Positions 35,833-44,813 of a stretch of 64,000 bases of DNA are shown here, one piece after another (positions within the stretch are counted from its first letter, which is position 1; every line of letters begins with the position of its first letter). The stretch is from contig USAN01000003.1 of the NCBI GenBank assembly GCA_900552645.1, forward strand, positions 62,001 to 126,000. The letters run 5' to 3'. The position numbers and the translations under genes were made by a program. Source of the DNA: an uncultured Bacteroides sp. (GTDB taxonomy: Bacteria; Bacteroidota; Bacteroidia; Bacteroidales; Bacteroidaceae). Below the pieces are notes generated by a model. It had not been told where the DNA came from. It made no database searches and saw nothing but the letters and a program-made list of their open reading frames with translations.

Positions 35833-36929
35833 GAATAGCTATTGAAGCTCAAAGAATATTCAGAAAAGAGAAACATGGAATGGATTATGTAGTTCTTGAA
35901 ATAATAAGAGAACTACAAAAAATTGATTTCAATAATGAGTATTATATAATTGTAAGCCCTGGTGATGATATTTGTTTATATGAAACTCATAATTTCCATA
36001 TTGTGATTGTTAACGGCAACATATATCCTATATGGGAGCAAATTGCATTACCATGGACTATAAAGAAAATAAATCCTGATATTCTTCATTGCACTAGTAA
36101 TACTGCTCCTATATTATGTAATACACCTCTAATATTAACATTACACGACATTATTTTTTTAGAAAATCGCTACGGTAAAAATAAATCACTCTATCAAACT
36201 TTAGGATGGCATTATAGGAAATTTATTGTGCCTCGTATATTAAAGAAGTGCAAGAAAATAATCACAGTTTCTGATTATGAATGCAGACATATTAGTAAAA
36301 CTCTAAAAATTGATAAGAAAAAACTATGTTATGTATATAATGGATATTCTCCTCATTTTCATATGAATAATAATGAATCAGATAAAAACGATTCATATAT
36401 TCTATTCTTTGGCAACACAGATCCCAAAAAAAATACGGCGAACGTTCTGATTGCTTATAATGAATATTTAAAAAGGTCAAAAAACAGACTGCGATTAATG
36501 ATTGTTGATTTGAAAGAAAGTATTATAAATCAATATCTTGAAGATTTGAATATAGAAGAGATTAAAAATATGATATATTGTCCAGGTTATATATCAAACA
36601 ATAAATTACCAGAGATCTATAATAATGCATTTGCATTTGTATACACTTCTTTAAGAGAGAGTTTTGGCATTCCTATCTTAGAAAGTATGGCGTGTGGCAC
36701 ACCTGTTATTACATCAAAAATTTCAGCAATGCCCGAAATTGCAGGTAGAGAAGGCATTCTTATAAACCCTTATAATCCTTCCGAAGTAGCCGATTCCATT
36801 ATTAAATTGGAAGAAAACAAAGAATTTTATAACTCACAAGTAGAATACGGATTAAACAGAGTAAAAGATTTTTCTTGGAATAATGCTGCAAAAAATATTC
36901 TTAATATCTATAACACTCTCCTATCATGA
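35829..36929 (+). CDS. GT4 glycosyltransferase (mannosyltransferase-like)
   Basis: 366 residues. The N-terminus (MRIAIEAQRIFRKEKHGMDY) and CTSNTAPI, LHDIIFLE, TVSDYECRHI match a GT4 group often annotated as mannosyl- or rhamnosyltransferase. FGNTDPKKNTANVLIAY and RESFGIPILESMACGTPVI form the donor site with E-x7-E. With GDP-mannose supplied by manC at 2734, mannose transfer is reasonable but unproved. Confidence 0.87.
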   Translation: MRIAIEAQRIFRKEKHGMDYVVLEIIRELQKIDFNNEYYIIVSPGDDICLYETHNFHIVIVNGNIYPIWEQIALPWTIKKINPDILHCTSNTAPILCNTPLILTLHDIIFLENRYGKNKSLYQTLGWHYRKFIVPRILKKCKKIITVSDYECRHISKTLKIDKKKLCYVYNGYSPHFHMNNNESDKNDSYILFFGNTDPKKNTANVLIAYNEYLKRSKNRLRLMIVDLKESIINQYLEDLNIEEIKNMIYCPGYISNNKLPEIYNNAFAFVYTSLRESFGIPILESMACGTPVITSKISAMPEIAGREGILINPYNPSEVADSIIKLEENKEFYNSQVEYGLNRVKDFSWNNAAKNILNIYNTLLS

Positions 36930-38095
36930 CAATATTAGAAATAGCATTCATAATACTAATATTCATAGTTTTTTATACTTATATAGGCTATGGAATAGTT
37001 TTAGGCATTCTTGTTAAATTAAAAAGAAAAAAGGATGAGACTACTCAGGATGTTCAACTACCAGAGGTAACTCTATTCATTACGGCTTACAATGAAGAAG
37101 ATGTAGTACAGGATAAGATGAAGAACTGCCATGAACTTGATTATCCTGAAAACAAGATTAAAATTGTATGGGTAACAGATGGCAGTAACGACAAAACAAA
37201 CAAGCTATTGGATCATTATAAAGATGTAGAAGTATATTACGAACCGGCAAGAAGAGGAAAGACTGCTGCAATGAACAGAGGGATGAAGTACGTTACAACA
37301 CCAATTGTTATATTTACAGACGCAAACACTTATATAAATAGAAATGCTATAAAAGAAATAGTTTTATGCTTCAACAACAATAAGGTTGGATGCGTAGCAG
37401 GAGAAAAAAGAATAGCAGATAACAATAAGAATGTAGCATCATCGGGTGAAGGAGCTTATTGGAAATATGAATCTACATTAAAAAAATGGGATTATGAACT
37501 ATATTCGGCCGTTGGTGCTGCCGGTGAACTTTTTGCAATAAGAACGAACTTATTTAATGAAATGCCTGAAGATACACTTTTAGACGATTTTATTTTATCC
37601 ATGAAAATTGTTCAAAAAGGATATGTAATAGCTTATTGCGATAAGGCTTATGCTATAGAAGGAGGTTCGGCAAATATGAAAGAGGAGGAGAAAAGAAAAG
37701 TAAGAATAGCTGCCGGTGGACTACAATCAATATATAGACTGAGAAGCCTACTTAATATATTCAAATATAAAACATTCAGTTTTCAGTATATCTCGCATCG
37801 GGTATTAAGATGGTCTATCACGCCTATATGCCTTTTTATACTTATCCCTGTCAATCTATTCTTAATGACAAATGCAGAAATAAGCCAAAAGTATAATATC
37901 ATATTTTTATGTCAAATATTATTTTATACTTTCGGCTTTATAGGTTATTATCTTTCCAAGAAAAATGTAAATAACAAACTTTTCTATATTCCGTATTATT
38001 TTCTTTTCATGAATTTTAATGTAATAAAAGGCTTTTTTTATATGATTAAAAAGAAAAGAAATGATGGAACCTGGGAAAAGTCAAAAAGAGCTTGA
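36926..38095 (+). CDS. Membrane-bound GT2 glycosyltransferase, last gene of block C
   Basis: 389 residues. One N-terminal helix (4-30), a GT-A domain with TLFITAYNEEDVV, VTDGSNDKT, RRGKTAAMNRGM, FTDANTYI and LDDFILSMKIVQKGY, then two or three C-terminal helices. Similar to chitin/hyaluronan-synthase-like GT2 enzymes, but the QxxRW region is replaced by RKVRIAAGG. Its stop touches the stop of the convergent response regulator with no gap, so any terminator must lie within coding sequence. Confidence 0.85.
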   Translation: MTILEIAFIILIFIVFYTYIGYGIVLGILVKLKRKKDETTQDVQLPEVTLFITAYNEEDVVQDKMKNCHELDYPENKIKIVWVTDGSNDKTNKLLDHYKDVEVYYEPARRGKTAAMNRGMKYVTTPIVIFTDANTYINRNAIKEIVLCFNNNKVGCVAGEKRIADNNKNVASSGEGAYWKYESTLKKWDYELYSAVGAAGELFAIRTNLFNEMPEDTLLDDFILSMKIVQKGYVIAYCDKAYAIEGGSANMKEEEKRKVRIAAGGLQSIYRLRSLLNIFKYKTFSFQYISHRVLRWSITPICLFILIPVNLFLMTNAEISQKYNIIFLCQILFYTFGFIGYYLSKKNVNNKLFYIPYYFLFMNFNVIKGFFYMIKKKRNDGTWEKSKRA

Positions 38096-38452
38096 TTACT
38101 TATCAAGATAAGATGAAATCATCTCACGAAGCTTATTGGTAATTATTGGTTTTGCCATATAATTATTACATCCAGCTTCGTATGCCTTATCACGGTCACT
38201 ATCATAAGCATTCGCCGTTAAGGCAATGATTGGTATTTCTTTATTTATCTTTCTTATTTCTTTTGTTGCAGTAAGCCCATCCATTATAGGCATCTTTATA
38301 TCCATAAGTATCATATCAGGATTAATTTCGGTGTATTTTGTTATAGCTTCTTCACCATTCAATGCTCTGATTACTTCATACTCCTTACGTAATATAATAG
38401 ATAATAACAAATAATTACTATCAGTATCTTCTGCTACTAATATTTTTTTCAT
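38096..38452 (-). CDS. Single-domain response regulator at the 3' border of the EPS locus
   Basis: 118 residues, a receiver only. It has the acidic site in ILVAEDTDSN, phosphoacceptor Asp in MILMDIKMPIMDG, Thr in IIALTANAY and Lys in YMAKPI. The sequence resembles receivers of hybrid kinases more than CheY, and differs clearly from the receiver at 7848. It is convergent with and directly abuts the last EPS gene. A TAATTTTG promoter lies at 38478-38485. It may take phosphate from the kinase at 39609. Confidence 0.85.
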   Translation of the reverse strand: MKKILVAEDTDSNYLLLSIILRKEYEVIRALNGEEAITKYTEINPDMILMDIKMPIMDGLTATKEIRKINKEIPIIALTANAYDSDRDKAYEAGCNNYMAKPIITNKLREMISSYLDK

Positions 38453-38477
38453 AATATTAAGTATAATGTATTTTATG

Positions 38478-38485
38478 CAAAATTA
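38478..38485 (-). promoter_or_regulatory. -7 element (TAATTTTG) of the response regulator gene
   Basis: CAAAATTA on plus, 26 bp before the start codon at 38452, matches TAnnTTTG on minus. Confidence 0.5.
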
Positions 38486-38517
38486 CTATATTAAATGATA
38501 TATACAATATTTTTTCA

Positions 38518-38525
38518 TATATTTG
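38518..38525 (+). promoter_or_regulatory. -7 element (TATATTTG) of the EEP-family gene
   Basis: Matches TAnnTTTG and overlaps an in-frame upstream start at 38523, so the ATG at 38547 is the real start. Confidence 0.55.
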
Positions 38526-38546
38526 CAAATAATAAAATTTATAATT

Positions 38547-39614
38547 ATGGGAAAACTAGCGGTTAATAAGTTATTTTATTTCATCTCCATATTGTTTACT
38601 TTTTTTATTCTTATATTTACCATTATTTCCTATTTCGCAGGCAATATAGATCCAAACATAAATATAAATGCTGCTTACGTATCTCTTATAAAACCGCTAT
38701 TAATCATTATTAATATTGTTCTATTTATATATTGGACTATACGATGGAAATATTGGGCTGCAGTACCTTTAATAGGATTAATGTTCTGTATGAATTATAT
38801 TACTGCAATGTATAAAATTTATACTCCTACCAAATATAGTTCGGATAGTAAGATAAGTGTACTTACATATAATGTACACTCATTTGGACGTGAAATTACG
38901 GGATATTCAGCAAAGGAGTTTTTAAAGATTGCAAACAATAAAAGAGTTGATGTATTATGTTTTCAGGAGTATGACAGCAGCAGTGATGTTTTTACTAACG
39001 AAGATATATATAATTTATTCTCGACAATCTATCCATATTCATATATTCCTGCCAATAAAAGTATGGCCATATATAGTAAGTTTCCTATAATAGATACGCA
39101 GATAATAGAGTTTGAAAAGACTAACAACGGAGGTATATGGGCTGATATTGACATTAAGGGTTATAAAATTAGAGTAATATCTGTACATATGCAAACTACA
39201 AGTTTTGACAGACTAAGATCTAAAGTAGCTAAGGCTGAAGAAAAAAATGATCAGGAATCAAAAAAAGACTTATATGTTGAATACTATTCCGGAAGCATGG
39301 AGGATAATATTAAAAAGAGAGCCAATCAAGCCAAAAAAGTTGCATCAATAGTAAACTCTACAGAGATGCCTGTTATACTTTGCGGCGACTTTAATGATAC
39401 CCCAGAGACTTATACTTATAATAAGCTAAAGGGATATCTTGAAGATGGATTTAAGACTGCAGGAAAAGGATATGCAGCGACATATAAAGGGTTACACAAT
39501 CTACTGAGAATTGATTATATTTTCTATTCTCCTTCCTTACAGCCTATAACTTATGAAACACTGGATTTTGACATGAGTGATCATAATCCAGTATGTATGG
39601 AACTTGGACTATAA
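38547..39614 (+). CDS. Membrane-anchored endonuclease/exonuclease/phosphatase family protein
   Basis: 355 residues. Three N-terminal membrane helices (about 8-90) anchor a C-terminal EEP domain with KISVLTYNVHSFG (Asn), VLCFQEYD (Glu metal ligand), ISVHMQTT, ILCGDFNDTPET and MSDHNPVCMEL (catalytic Asp-His). The family includes phosphatases, nucleases and sphingomyelinases; membrane attachment favours a lipid or phospho-sugar phosphodiesterase over a nuclease, but substrate is unknown. The stop overlaps the convergent kinase gene by 6 bp. Confidence 0.85.
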   Translation: MGKLAVNKLFYFISILFTFFILIFTIISYFAGNIDPNININAAYVSLIKPLLIIINIVLFIYWTIRWKYWAAVPLIGLMFCMNYITAMYKIYTPTKYSSDSKISVLTYNVHSFGREITGYSAKEFLKIANNKRVDVLCFQEYDSSSDVFTNEDIYNLFSTIYPYSYIPANKSMAIYSKFPIIDTQIIEFEKTNNGGIWADIDIKGYKIRVISVHMQTTSFDRLRSKVAKAEEKNDQESKKDLYVEYYSGSMEDNIKKRANQAKKVASIVNSTEMPVILCGDFNDTPETYTYNKLKGYLEDGFKTAGKGYAATYKGLHNLLRIDYIFYSPSLQPITYETLDFDMSDHNPVCMELGL

Positions 39615-40754
39615 AACTGCTTTTAAAGGAGTTGTGAAATAGAAAGTTGATCCTTCGCCTTCTTTGGACTCAAGCCATAGGCGTCCTCCGTTCTTTTCTG
39701 CAAAGTCTTTACACAATAATAAACCTAAGCCTGAGCCTTCTTCATTATTTGTACCATACTTACTGAAATGTGTATCTGAATTGAAAAGTTTCTTATGATC
39801 ATCTTCACTCATACCTTTACCACTGTCTTTTACGCTTACTACAGCCATTTTATCTACCTTCTTTACATCTACTACTATATCCGAATCGGGATAGCTGAAT
39901 TTTATAGCGTTACTAAGAAGATTTCTAACTATGGTTTTTACCATGTCTATATCAGAGTAAACCTCTATTTTATCTTTAACATTGAATACTAACTTTATAT
40001 TCTTTTCACCTGCCACGAGATTGAATATTTCCAATACTCCGGAAATGCTGTCGGTTAAATCATAGTCTTGCGATACAACATTCAATCTTCCTACCTGACT
40101 CTTTGTCCATTTCAACAAATTATCAAGCAACGAAAAAAGTTCTTCGGTACTTTTATTGGTATTCTTTAGCATTTCATAAAGATCTTCTCCTATTGTTTCG
40201 GGTGGCAGACTCATTACAAGCATATTAAGAACCATTTTAATAGTACCTAAAGGTGAACGTAAATCATGGGCTATAACAGAATAAAGTTTGTCGCGCCCTT
40301 GCATGGTTTTACGCAATTCTTCAGTCTGACGTATTATTATCCTCTTAGCTGCTATAAGAGATATCTGATGTCTTACTCTTATTACAAGTTCCTCTTTATT
40401 GAATGGTTTTGATATAAAATCGTTTGCTCCTACCTGAAAACCTTTTACTATATCGGAAGTAGAATTAAGAGCAGTAAGAAATATGATAGGTATATGTTGG
40501 ATAACGGGATTAACTTTCAACTTTTCGGCTACTTCAAAGCCACTCATGCCAGGCATCATTACATCAAGCAGAATAAGATCTGGCTGTTCCTTGGTAGCTA
40601 TTTCCAATGCTTCGATACCATTACCGGCGGTAATTACCTTGAATTTTTGACTTGTAAGCAGAACTTTAAGTAAGAGGACATTGGAAATAACATCATCTAC
40701 TATTAAAATTGTATATTCTGAATTGTTTATCTCTACATTAACTCCCGTTTGCAT
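39609..40754 (-). CDS. Receiver-histidine kinase hybrid (receiver first)
   Basis: 381 residues with no membrane segment. Residues 10-130 are a receiver (ILIVDDVISN, phosphoacceptor in LILLDVMMPGMSG, FISKPF); then a coiled linker, the HisKA site VIAHDLRSPLGTIK, and the ATPase motifs NLLSNAIKF, KDSGKGMSE and GSGLGLLLCK. This order, receiver before kinase, is a cytosolic relay type that takes signals by phosphorylation or partner contact. It lies 5 bp downstream of the UDP-glucuronate decarboxylase gene and is likely co-transcribed. It is the only kinase in the window and so the natural candidate partner for the receivers at 7848 and 38096. Confidence 0.9.
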   Translation of the reverse strand: MQTGVNVEINNSEYTILIVDDVISNVLLLKVLLTSQKFKVITAGNGIEALEIATKEQPDLILLDVMMPGMSGFEVAEKLKVNPVIQHIPIIFLTALNSTSDIVKGFQVGANDFISKPFNKEELVIRVRHQISLIAAKRIIIRQTEELRKTMQGRDKLYSVIAHDLRSPLGTIKMVLNMLVMSLPPETIGEDLYEMLKNTNKSTEELFSLLDNLLKWTKSQVGRLNVVSQDYDLTDSISGVLEIFNLVAGEKNIKLVFNVKDKIEVYSDIDMVKTIVRNLLSNAIKFSYPDSDIVVDVKKVDKMAVVSVKDSGKGMSEDDHKKLFNSDTHFSKYGTNNEEGSGLGLLLCKDFAEKNGGRLWLESKEGEGSTFYFTTPLKAVL

Positions 40755-40759
40755 ATTTA

Positions 40760-41704
40760 TTATTTTAATATGGTGTTTCTAAAATATTCTATCACTTTAT
40801 CTAAACCTTCTTCTAAAGATATTTTTGGCTCCCAGTCTAATTTGCTCTTAGCTAACGAAATATCCGGCTTCCTTTGTCGAGGATCATCTTCGGGCAATAG
40901 TTGATAAACTATTTTAGAACTACTATTAGTCTTTCTTATTATAATTTTGGCCAATTCAAGCATTGAAAATTCTCCGGGATTACCCAGATTTACGGGTCCT
41001 GTAAAATCATCCTCTGTAGCCATCATTTTAATCATACCCTCTATCAAATCGTCTACATACTGAAAACTTCGTGTCTGACTTCCATTACCATATATAGTAA
41101 TATCTTCTCCGCGCAAAGCTTGTACAATAAAGTTTGATATTACGCGACCATCATTCTCGTTCATGTTGGGGCCGTATGTATTGAATATTCTTATAATTTT
41201 TATTTTTAAATCATGCTGTCTTTTATAATCCATGCATAAAGTTTCTCCACAACGCTTACCTTCATCGTAACACGAACGGTTTCCTATTGGATTAACATTA
41301 CCCCAGTCTTTTTCTTGTTGTGGATGGAATATAGGGTCGCCATATACCTCGTTAGTTGATGCCTGAAGTATTTTCGCATTATTATTCTTGGCCAGACCTA
41401 ACATGTGAAAAGTTCCAAGTACAGCTGTCATCATAGTTTTAATTGAATCGTATTGATAATGTACAGGAGAGGCTGGACATGCAAGATTATATATTTCATC
41501 AACCTCTTTCCAATAAGGATGAATAACGTCATGTTCTACAAGTTCGAAGTTGCTATTGCCCAAAAGGTGCTTTATATTGTTTTTACTCCCGGTGAAAAAA
41601 TTGTCCAAACAAATCACATAGTTACCTTCTTTAACTAAACGAGTACATAAATGTGATCCTATAAAACCAGCGCCACCTGTTACCAGGATTCGTTTCATCC
41701 TCAT
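40760..41704 (-). CDS. uxs: UDP-glucuronate decarboxylase (UDP-xylose synthase)
   Basis: 314 residues, an extended SDR enzyme that converts UDP-glucuronate to UDP-xylose. NAD-binding loop TGGAGFIGSHL, then NLACPASPVHYQYDSIKTM, the YxxxK site in SCYDEGKRCGE, IFNTYGPNM and GNGSQTRSFQYV are all close to UXS enzymes. A start at 41698 (third residue) is equally likely. Promoter element TATATTTG is at 41731-41738. With the histidine kinase gene 5 bp downstream, precursor supply and signalling appear linked; the xylose probably goes into the EPS. Confidence 0.9.
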   Translation of the reverse strand: MRMKRILVTGGAGFIGSHLCTRLVKEGNYVICLDNFFTGSKNNIKHLLGNSNFELVEHDVIHPYWKEVDEIYNLACPASPVHYQYDSIKTMMTAVLGTFHMLGLAKNNNAKILQASTNEVYGDPIFHPQQEKDWGNVNPIGNRSCYDEGKRCGETLCMDYKRQHDLKIKIIRIFNTYGPNMNENDGRVISNFIVQALRGEDITIYGNGSQTRSFQYVDDLIEGMIKMMATEDDFTGPVNLGNPGEFSMLELAKIIIRKTNSSSKIVYQLLPEDDPRQRKPDISLAKSKLDWEPKISLEEGLDKVIEYFRNTILK

Positions 41705-41730
41705 AATATTTTATAATTATTAATTATTAG

Positions 41731-41738
41731 CAAATATA
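41731..41738 (-). promoter_or_regulatory. -7 element (TATATTTG) of uxs
   Basis: CAAATATA on plus, 27 bp before the uxs start; matches TAnnTTTG on minus. Confidence 0.55.
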
Positions 41739-41879
41739 TGTTTTTCATTTAATTCACACAAAAATAAGATAATTTTATTAAAGATATATTCAATAAAATA
41801 AGGTTTAATATGTATATAGTACAAATAATTATGAAGGTAAAGAAAATATATATACTATTTCATATTTGAAAGAATTAAC

Positions 41880-41887
41880 TACCTTTG
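41880..41887 (+). promoter_or_regulatory. -7 element (TACCTTTG) of fabD
   Basis: Matches TAnnTTTG, 28 bp before the fabD ATG. The remaining 41705-41879 gap holds no other gene. Confidence 0.6.
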
Positions 41888-41915
41888 CAGCAGTTTTTAA
41901 CTATAACATTTTAAT

Positions 41916-42803
41916 ATGAAAGCATTTGTATTTCCAGGTCAGGGAGCACAATTTGTTGGTATGGGTAAAGATCTGTACGACAATTCTCCACTTGCAAAAG
42001 AACTTTTTGAAAAAGCTAATGATATTCTAGGTTACCGAATTACTGATATTATGTTTGAAGGTACCGATGAAGATTTACGTCAGACTAAGGTTACTCAACC
42101 TGCTGTTTTTCTTCATTCTGTAATATCTGCTCTATGCATGGGCGATGACTTCAAGCCAGAAATGACTGCCGGTCATTCATTAGGCGAATTCTCGGCGTTG
42201 GTAGCTGCAGGAGCTCTATCGTTCGAAGATGGATTGAAACTTGTTTACGCTCGCGCTATGGCTATGCAGAAAGCTTGTGAAGCTCAGCCTTCTACAATGG
42301 CTGCAATAATAGCATTATCTGATGAAAAGGTTGAAGAGATATGCGAGAAGATTACTAAGGAAGGCGACGTTGTGGTTGCAGCAAACTTTAACTGTCCTGG
42401 ACAGATCGTAATTTCGGGTAGTATTGAAGGTATAAACAAAGCATGTGAAGAGATGAAGGCGGCCGGTGCTAAACGTGCATTGCCTTTGAAGGTTGGTGGT
42501 GCATTCCACTCTCCTCTTATGGATCCTGCAAAATTAGAGTTGGAAGCTGCTATAAAAGCTACCGATTTCCATACTCCTAAATGTCCGGTTTATCAGAACG
42601 TAGATGCTTTGCCTCATACAGATCCTGAAGAAATTAAATCTAATTTAGTAGCTCAACTTACCGCTTCTGTGCGCTGGACTCAAACGGTTAAGAATATGGT
42701 TGCAGATGGTGCTGCTGATTTCACAGAATGTGGTCCCGGTGCCGTGCTTCAGGGACTTATCAAGAAAATCGACGGGGGCGTAAATGCTCATGGAGTAGCT
42801 TGA
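41916..42803 (+). CDS. fabD: Malonyl-CoA:ACP transacylase
   Basis: 295 residues; transfers malonyl from CoA to acyl carrier protein for fatty acid synthesis. The N-terminal FPGQGAQFVGMGKDLY, nucleophile Ser in TAGHSLGEFSALVAAG, the Arg of YARAMAMQ and the catalytic His in GGAFHSPLM are all present. Codon use is less AT-rich than in the EPS genes, as expected for a core gene. A hairpin resembling its terminator lies 24 bp after the stop, inside the next gene's first codons. Confidence 0.95.
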   Translation: MKAFVFPGQGAQFVGMGKDLYDNSPLAKELFEKANDILGYRITDIMFEGTDEDLRQTKVTQPAVFLHSVISALCMGDDFKPEMTAGHSLGEFSALVAAGALSFEDGLKLVYARAMAMQKACEAQPSTMAAIIALSDEKVEEICEKITKEGDVVVAANFNCPGQIVISGSIEGINKACEEMKAAGAKRALPLKVGGAFHSPLMDPAKLELEAAIKATDFHTPKCPVYQNVDALPHTDPEEIKSNLVAQLTASVRWTQTVKNMVADGAADFTECGPGAVLQGLIKKIDGGVNAHGVA

Positions 42804-42808
42804 ACAAG

Positions 42809-44662
42809 ATGAAAACCAAAAATATTATGCCCGTTTATCTGTTTAAGATAACGGGCATTATTGTATTATCGTTAGCCTGCCAATCTTTTATTAACAATGG
42901 AAAACAACCGATACAAAATGATTGTTTTATAAAAGATACTACTGTTACAACAAAAAGAAATCAAAACAATATGAATGACAAATTAGTTATTTATCAAGTT
43001 TTTACACGTCTATTCGGAAACTCTAATATAAGTCGCATACCTAATGGTACAATAGAACAGAATGGATGTGGTAAAATGAACGACTTTACAAACAAGGCTC
43101 TTAAAGAGATAAAAGAGCTTGGAATTACTCATATATGGTTTACAGGATTATTAGAACATGCTACTAAAACAGATTATAGTAATTTCAATATTCCTAAGGA
43201 TAATCCTGTAATTGTAAAAGGAAATGCAGGATCGCCATATGCAGTGAAAGATTATTATAACGTAGATCCTGATTTGGCCGAGAACGTAGATAAAAGAATG
43301 GAGGAGTTCGAAGATCTTATAAAGCGTACACACGCTAATGGACTTAAGGCTATTATGGACTTTGTTCCTAATCATGTATCGAGACAATATAAATCAATTT
43401 CGAAACCCGCAGGAGTTAAGGATTTAGGTGAAGATGATGATACCTCACAGGCTTTTTCTCCTAAAAATAATTTCTATTATATACCTGGCACCACTCTTGG
43501 TGGTGTGATTAATCTATATAATTCCGAAAATGAACCTTATATAGAGATACCTGCAAAAGCTACCGGAAATGATCGTTTTGATGCGACTCCTAATGCTTCG
43601 GATTGGTATGAGACTATAAAACTAAATTATGGTGTAGACTATAAGAACAATCGATCCGGATATTTTGATCCGATACCCGACACGTGGATAAAAATGAAAG
43701 ATATACTTCTATTCTGGACTGCTAAGGGAATAGATGGATTTAGATGCGATATGGCAGAAATGGTTCCTGTAGAATTTTGGGAGTGGACTATACCACAGAT
43801 AAAAGCTGCCAATCCCAATATCATCTTCATTGCAGAAATATACAATCCGGGTGAATATAAAAACTATATCTACAAAGGTAAATTCGATTATCTATATGAC
43901 AAGGTAGGATTATACGATACGTTGCGTGCTGTTACATGTGGTTACGAGTCGGCAACGGCAATTACCGGTAGATGGCAAAGTTTACAGGGAATTGAAACAA
44001 GAATGCTTAATTTTCTTGAAAACCATGATGAACAGAGAATAGCATCCGATGAATTTGCCGGAAATGGATTGAAAGCTGTGCCAGCTATGATAATATCGGC
44101 TTGCATGAATACAAATCCTGTAATGATATATTTCGGGCAGGAACTTGGAGAGAAAGGAATGGATAATGAAGGATATAGCGGCCGAGACGGAAGAACAACT
44201 ATCTTTGATTATTGGAGCATTGATTCTTATTGGCGTCTTCAAATTGCAGGGAAGTATACGGATAAGTATCTTCATGACGATGAAAAGAAATTAAAAGACT
44301 TCTATACTAGATTATTAAATCTATGTAAAAAGGAAAAAGCTATTTCTAACGGAACTTTTTTTGATCTTACATACGCTAATCTTGGGACAGTGAAATATAA
44401 TGAGCATAAAATGTTTTCTTTTCTAAGAAAATTCAATAATGAACTTATATTGATAGTGGTTAATTTTGATAACATACCTGTAAATTGTGAAATTAATATA
44501 CCAGCTCATGCTTTTGAGTTTCTAAATATTCCTCAAAATATTGAATTCGAATATGAAGATTTGCTTAATAAGGAGAAAGGCAAAATTATGATGATGCCCG
44601 ACAAGAATAGTTCGTTGAAAGTAGATGCTTATGGAGGAAAGATCTTGAAAATAAAACTTTAA
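42809..44662 (+). CDS. GH13 alpha-amylase family lipoprotein
   Basis: 617 residues from the ATG at 42809. A hydrophobic segment ends in the lipobox LSLAC (Cys at residue 24), implying lipidation; an alternative start at 42971 (MNDKLVIYQVF) would give a cytosolic enzyme. GH13 conserved regions are MDFVPNHV, GFRCDMAEM (nucleophile Asp), IAEIYNPGEY (acid/base Glu) and FLENHDEQ. A C-terminal beta domain follows. It acts on alpha-glucans such as starch or maltodextrin. It starts 5 bp after fabD, but a hairpin over its first codons may terminate fabD. A terminator follows at 44729. Confidence 0.85.
   Translation: MKTKNIMPVYLFKITGIIVLSLACQSFINNGKQPIQNDCFIKDTTVTTKRNQNNMNDKLVIYQVFTRLFGNSNISRIPNGTIEQNGCGKMNDFTNKALKEIKELGITHIWFTGLLEHATKTDYSNFNIPKDNPVIVKGNAGSPYAVKDYYNVDPDLAENVDKRMEEFEDLIKRTHANGLKAIMDFVPNHVSRQYKSISKPAGVKDLGEDDDTSQAFSPKNNFYYIPGTTLGGVINLYNSENEPYIEIPAKATGNDRFDATPNASDWYETIKLNYGVDYKNNRSGYFDPIPDTWIKMKDILLFWTAKGIDGFRCDMAEMVPVEFWEWTIPQIKAANPNIIFIAEIYNPGEYKNYIYKGKFDYLYDKVGLYDTLRAVTCGYESATAITGRWQSLQGIETRMLNFLENHDEQRIASDEFAGNGLKAVPAMIISACMNTNPVMIYFGQELGEKGMDNEGYSGRDGRTTIFDYWSIDSYWRLQIAGKYTDKYLHDDEKKLKDFYTRLLNLCKKEKAISNGTFFDLTYANLGTVKYNEHKMFSFLRKFNNELILIVVNFDNIPVNCEINIPAHAFEFLNIPQNIEFEYEDLLNKEKGKIMMMPDKNSSLKVDAYGGKILKIKL
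42827..42858 (+). terminator. Terminator-like hairpin over the amylase signal-peptide codons
   Basis: ATGCCCGTT-T-ATCT pairs with AGATAACGGGCAT around a GTTTA loop; one bulged T. It lies 24 bp past the fabD stop, the normal distance for an intrinsic terminator, yet is within codons 7-17 of the amylase. The following bases are only moderately T-rich. Confidence 0.5.
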
Positions 44663-44728
44663 ATATTTATTTTCAGGATATTGCAATAAAGAATATAATG
44701 AAGATGTGTAAAAACTCTCTTTTTAGCA

Positions 44729-44768
44729 AAACGACCCTTGCTACGTATATCTGTGGCAAGGGTCGTTT
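44729..44768. terminator. Bidirectional terminator between the amylase and restriction genes
   Basis: AAACGACCCTTGC pairs exactly with GCAAGGGTCGTTT across a 14-base loop, with T-rich sequence after the stem. It serves the convergent amylase and HpaII-like genes. Confidence 0.85.
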
Positions 44769-44813
44769 CTATGTTTTGGGTATTTTGGCTTTACCCTTAT
44801 TTTTAATGAATAT

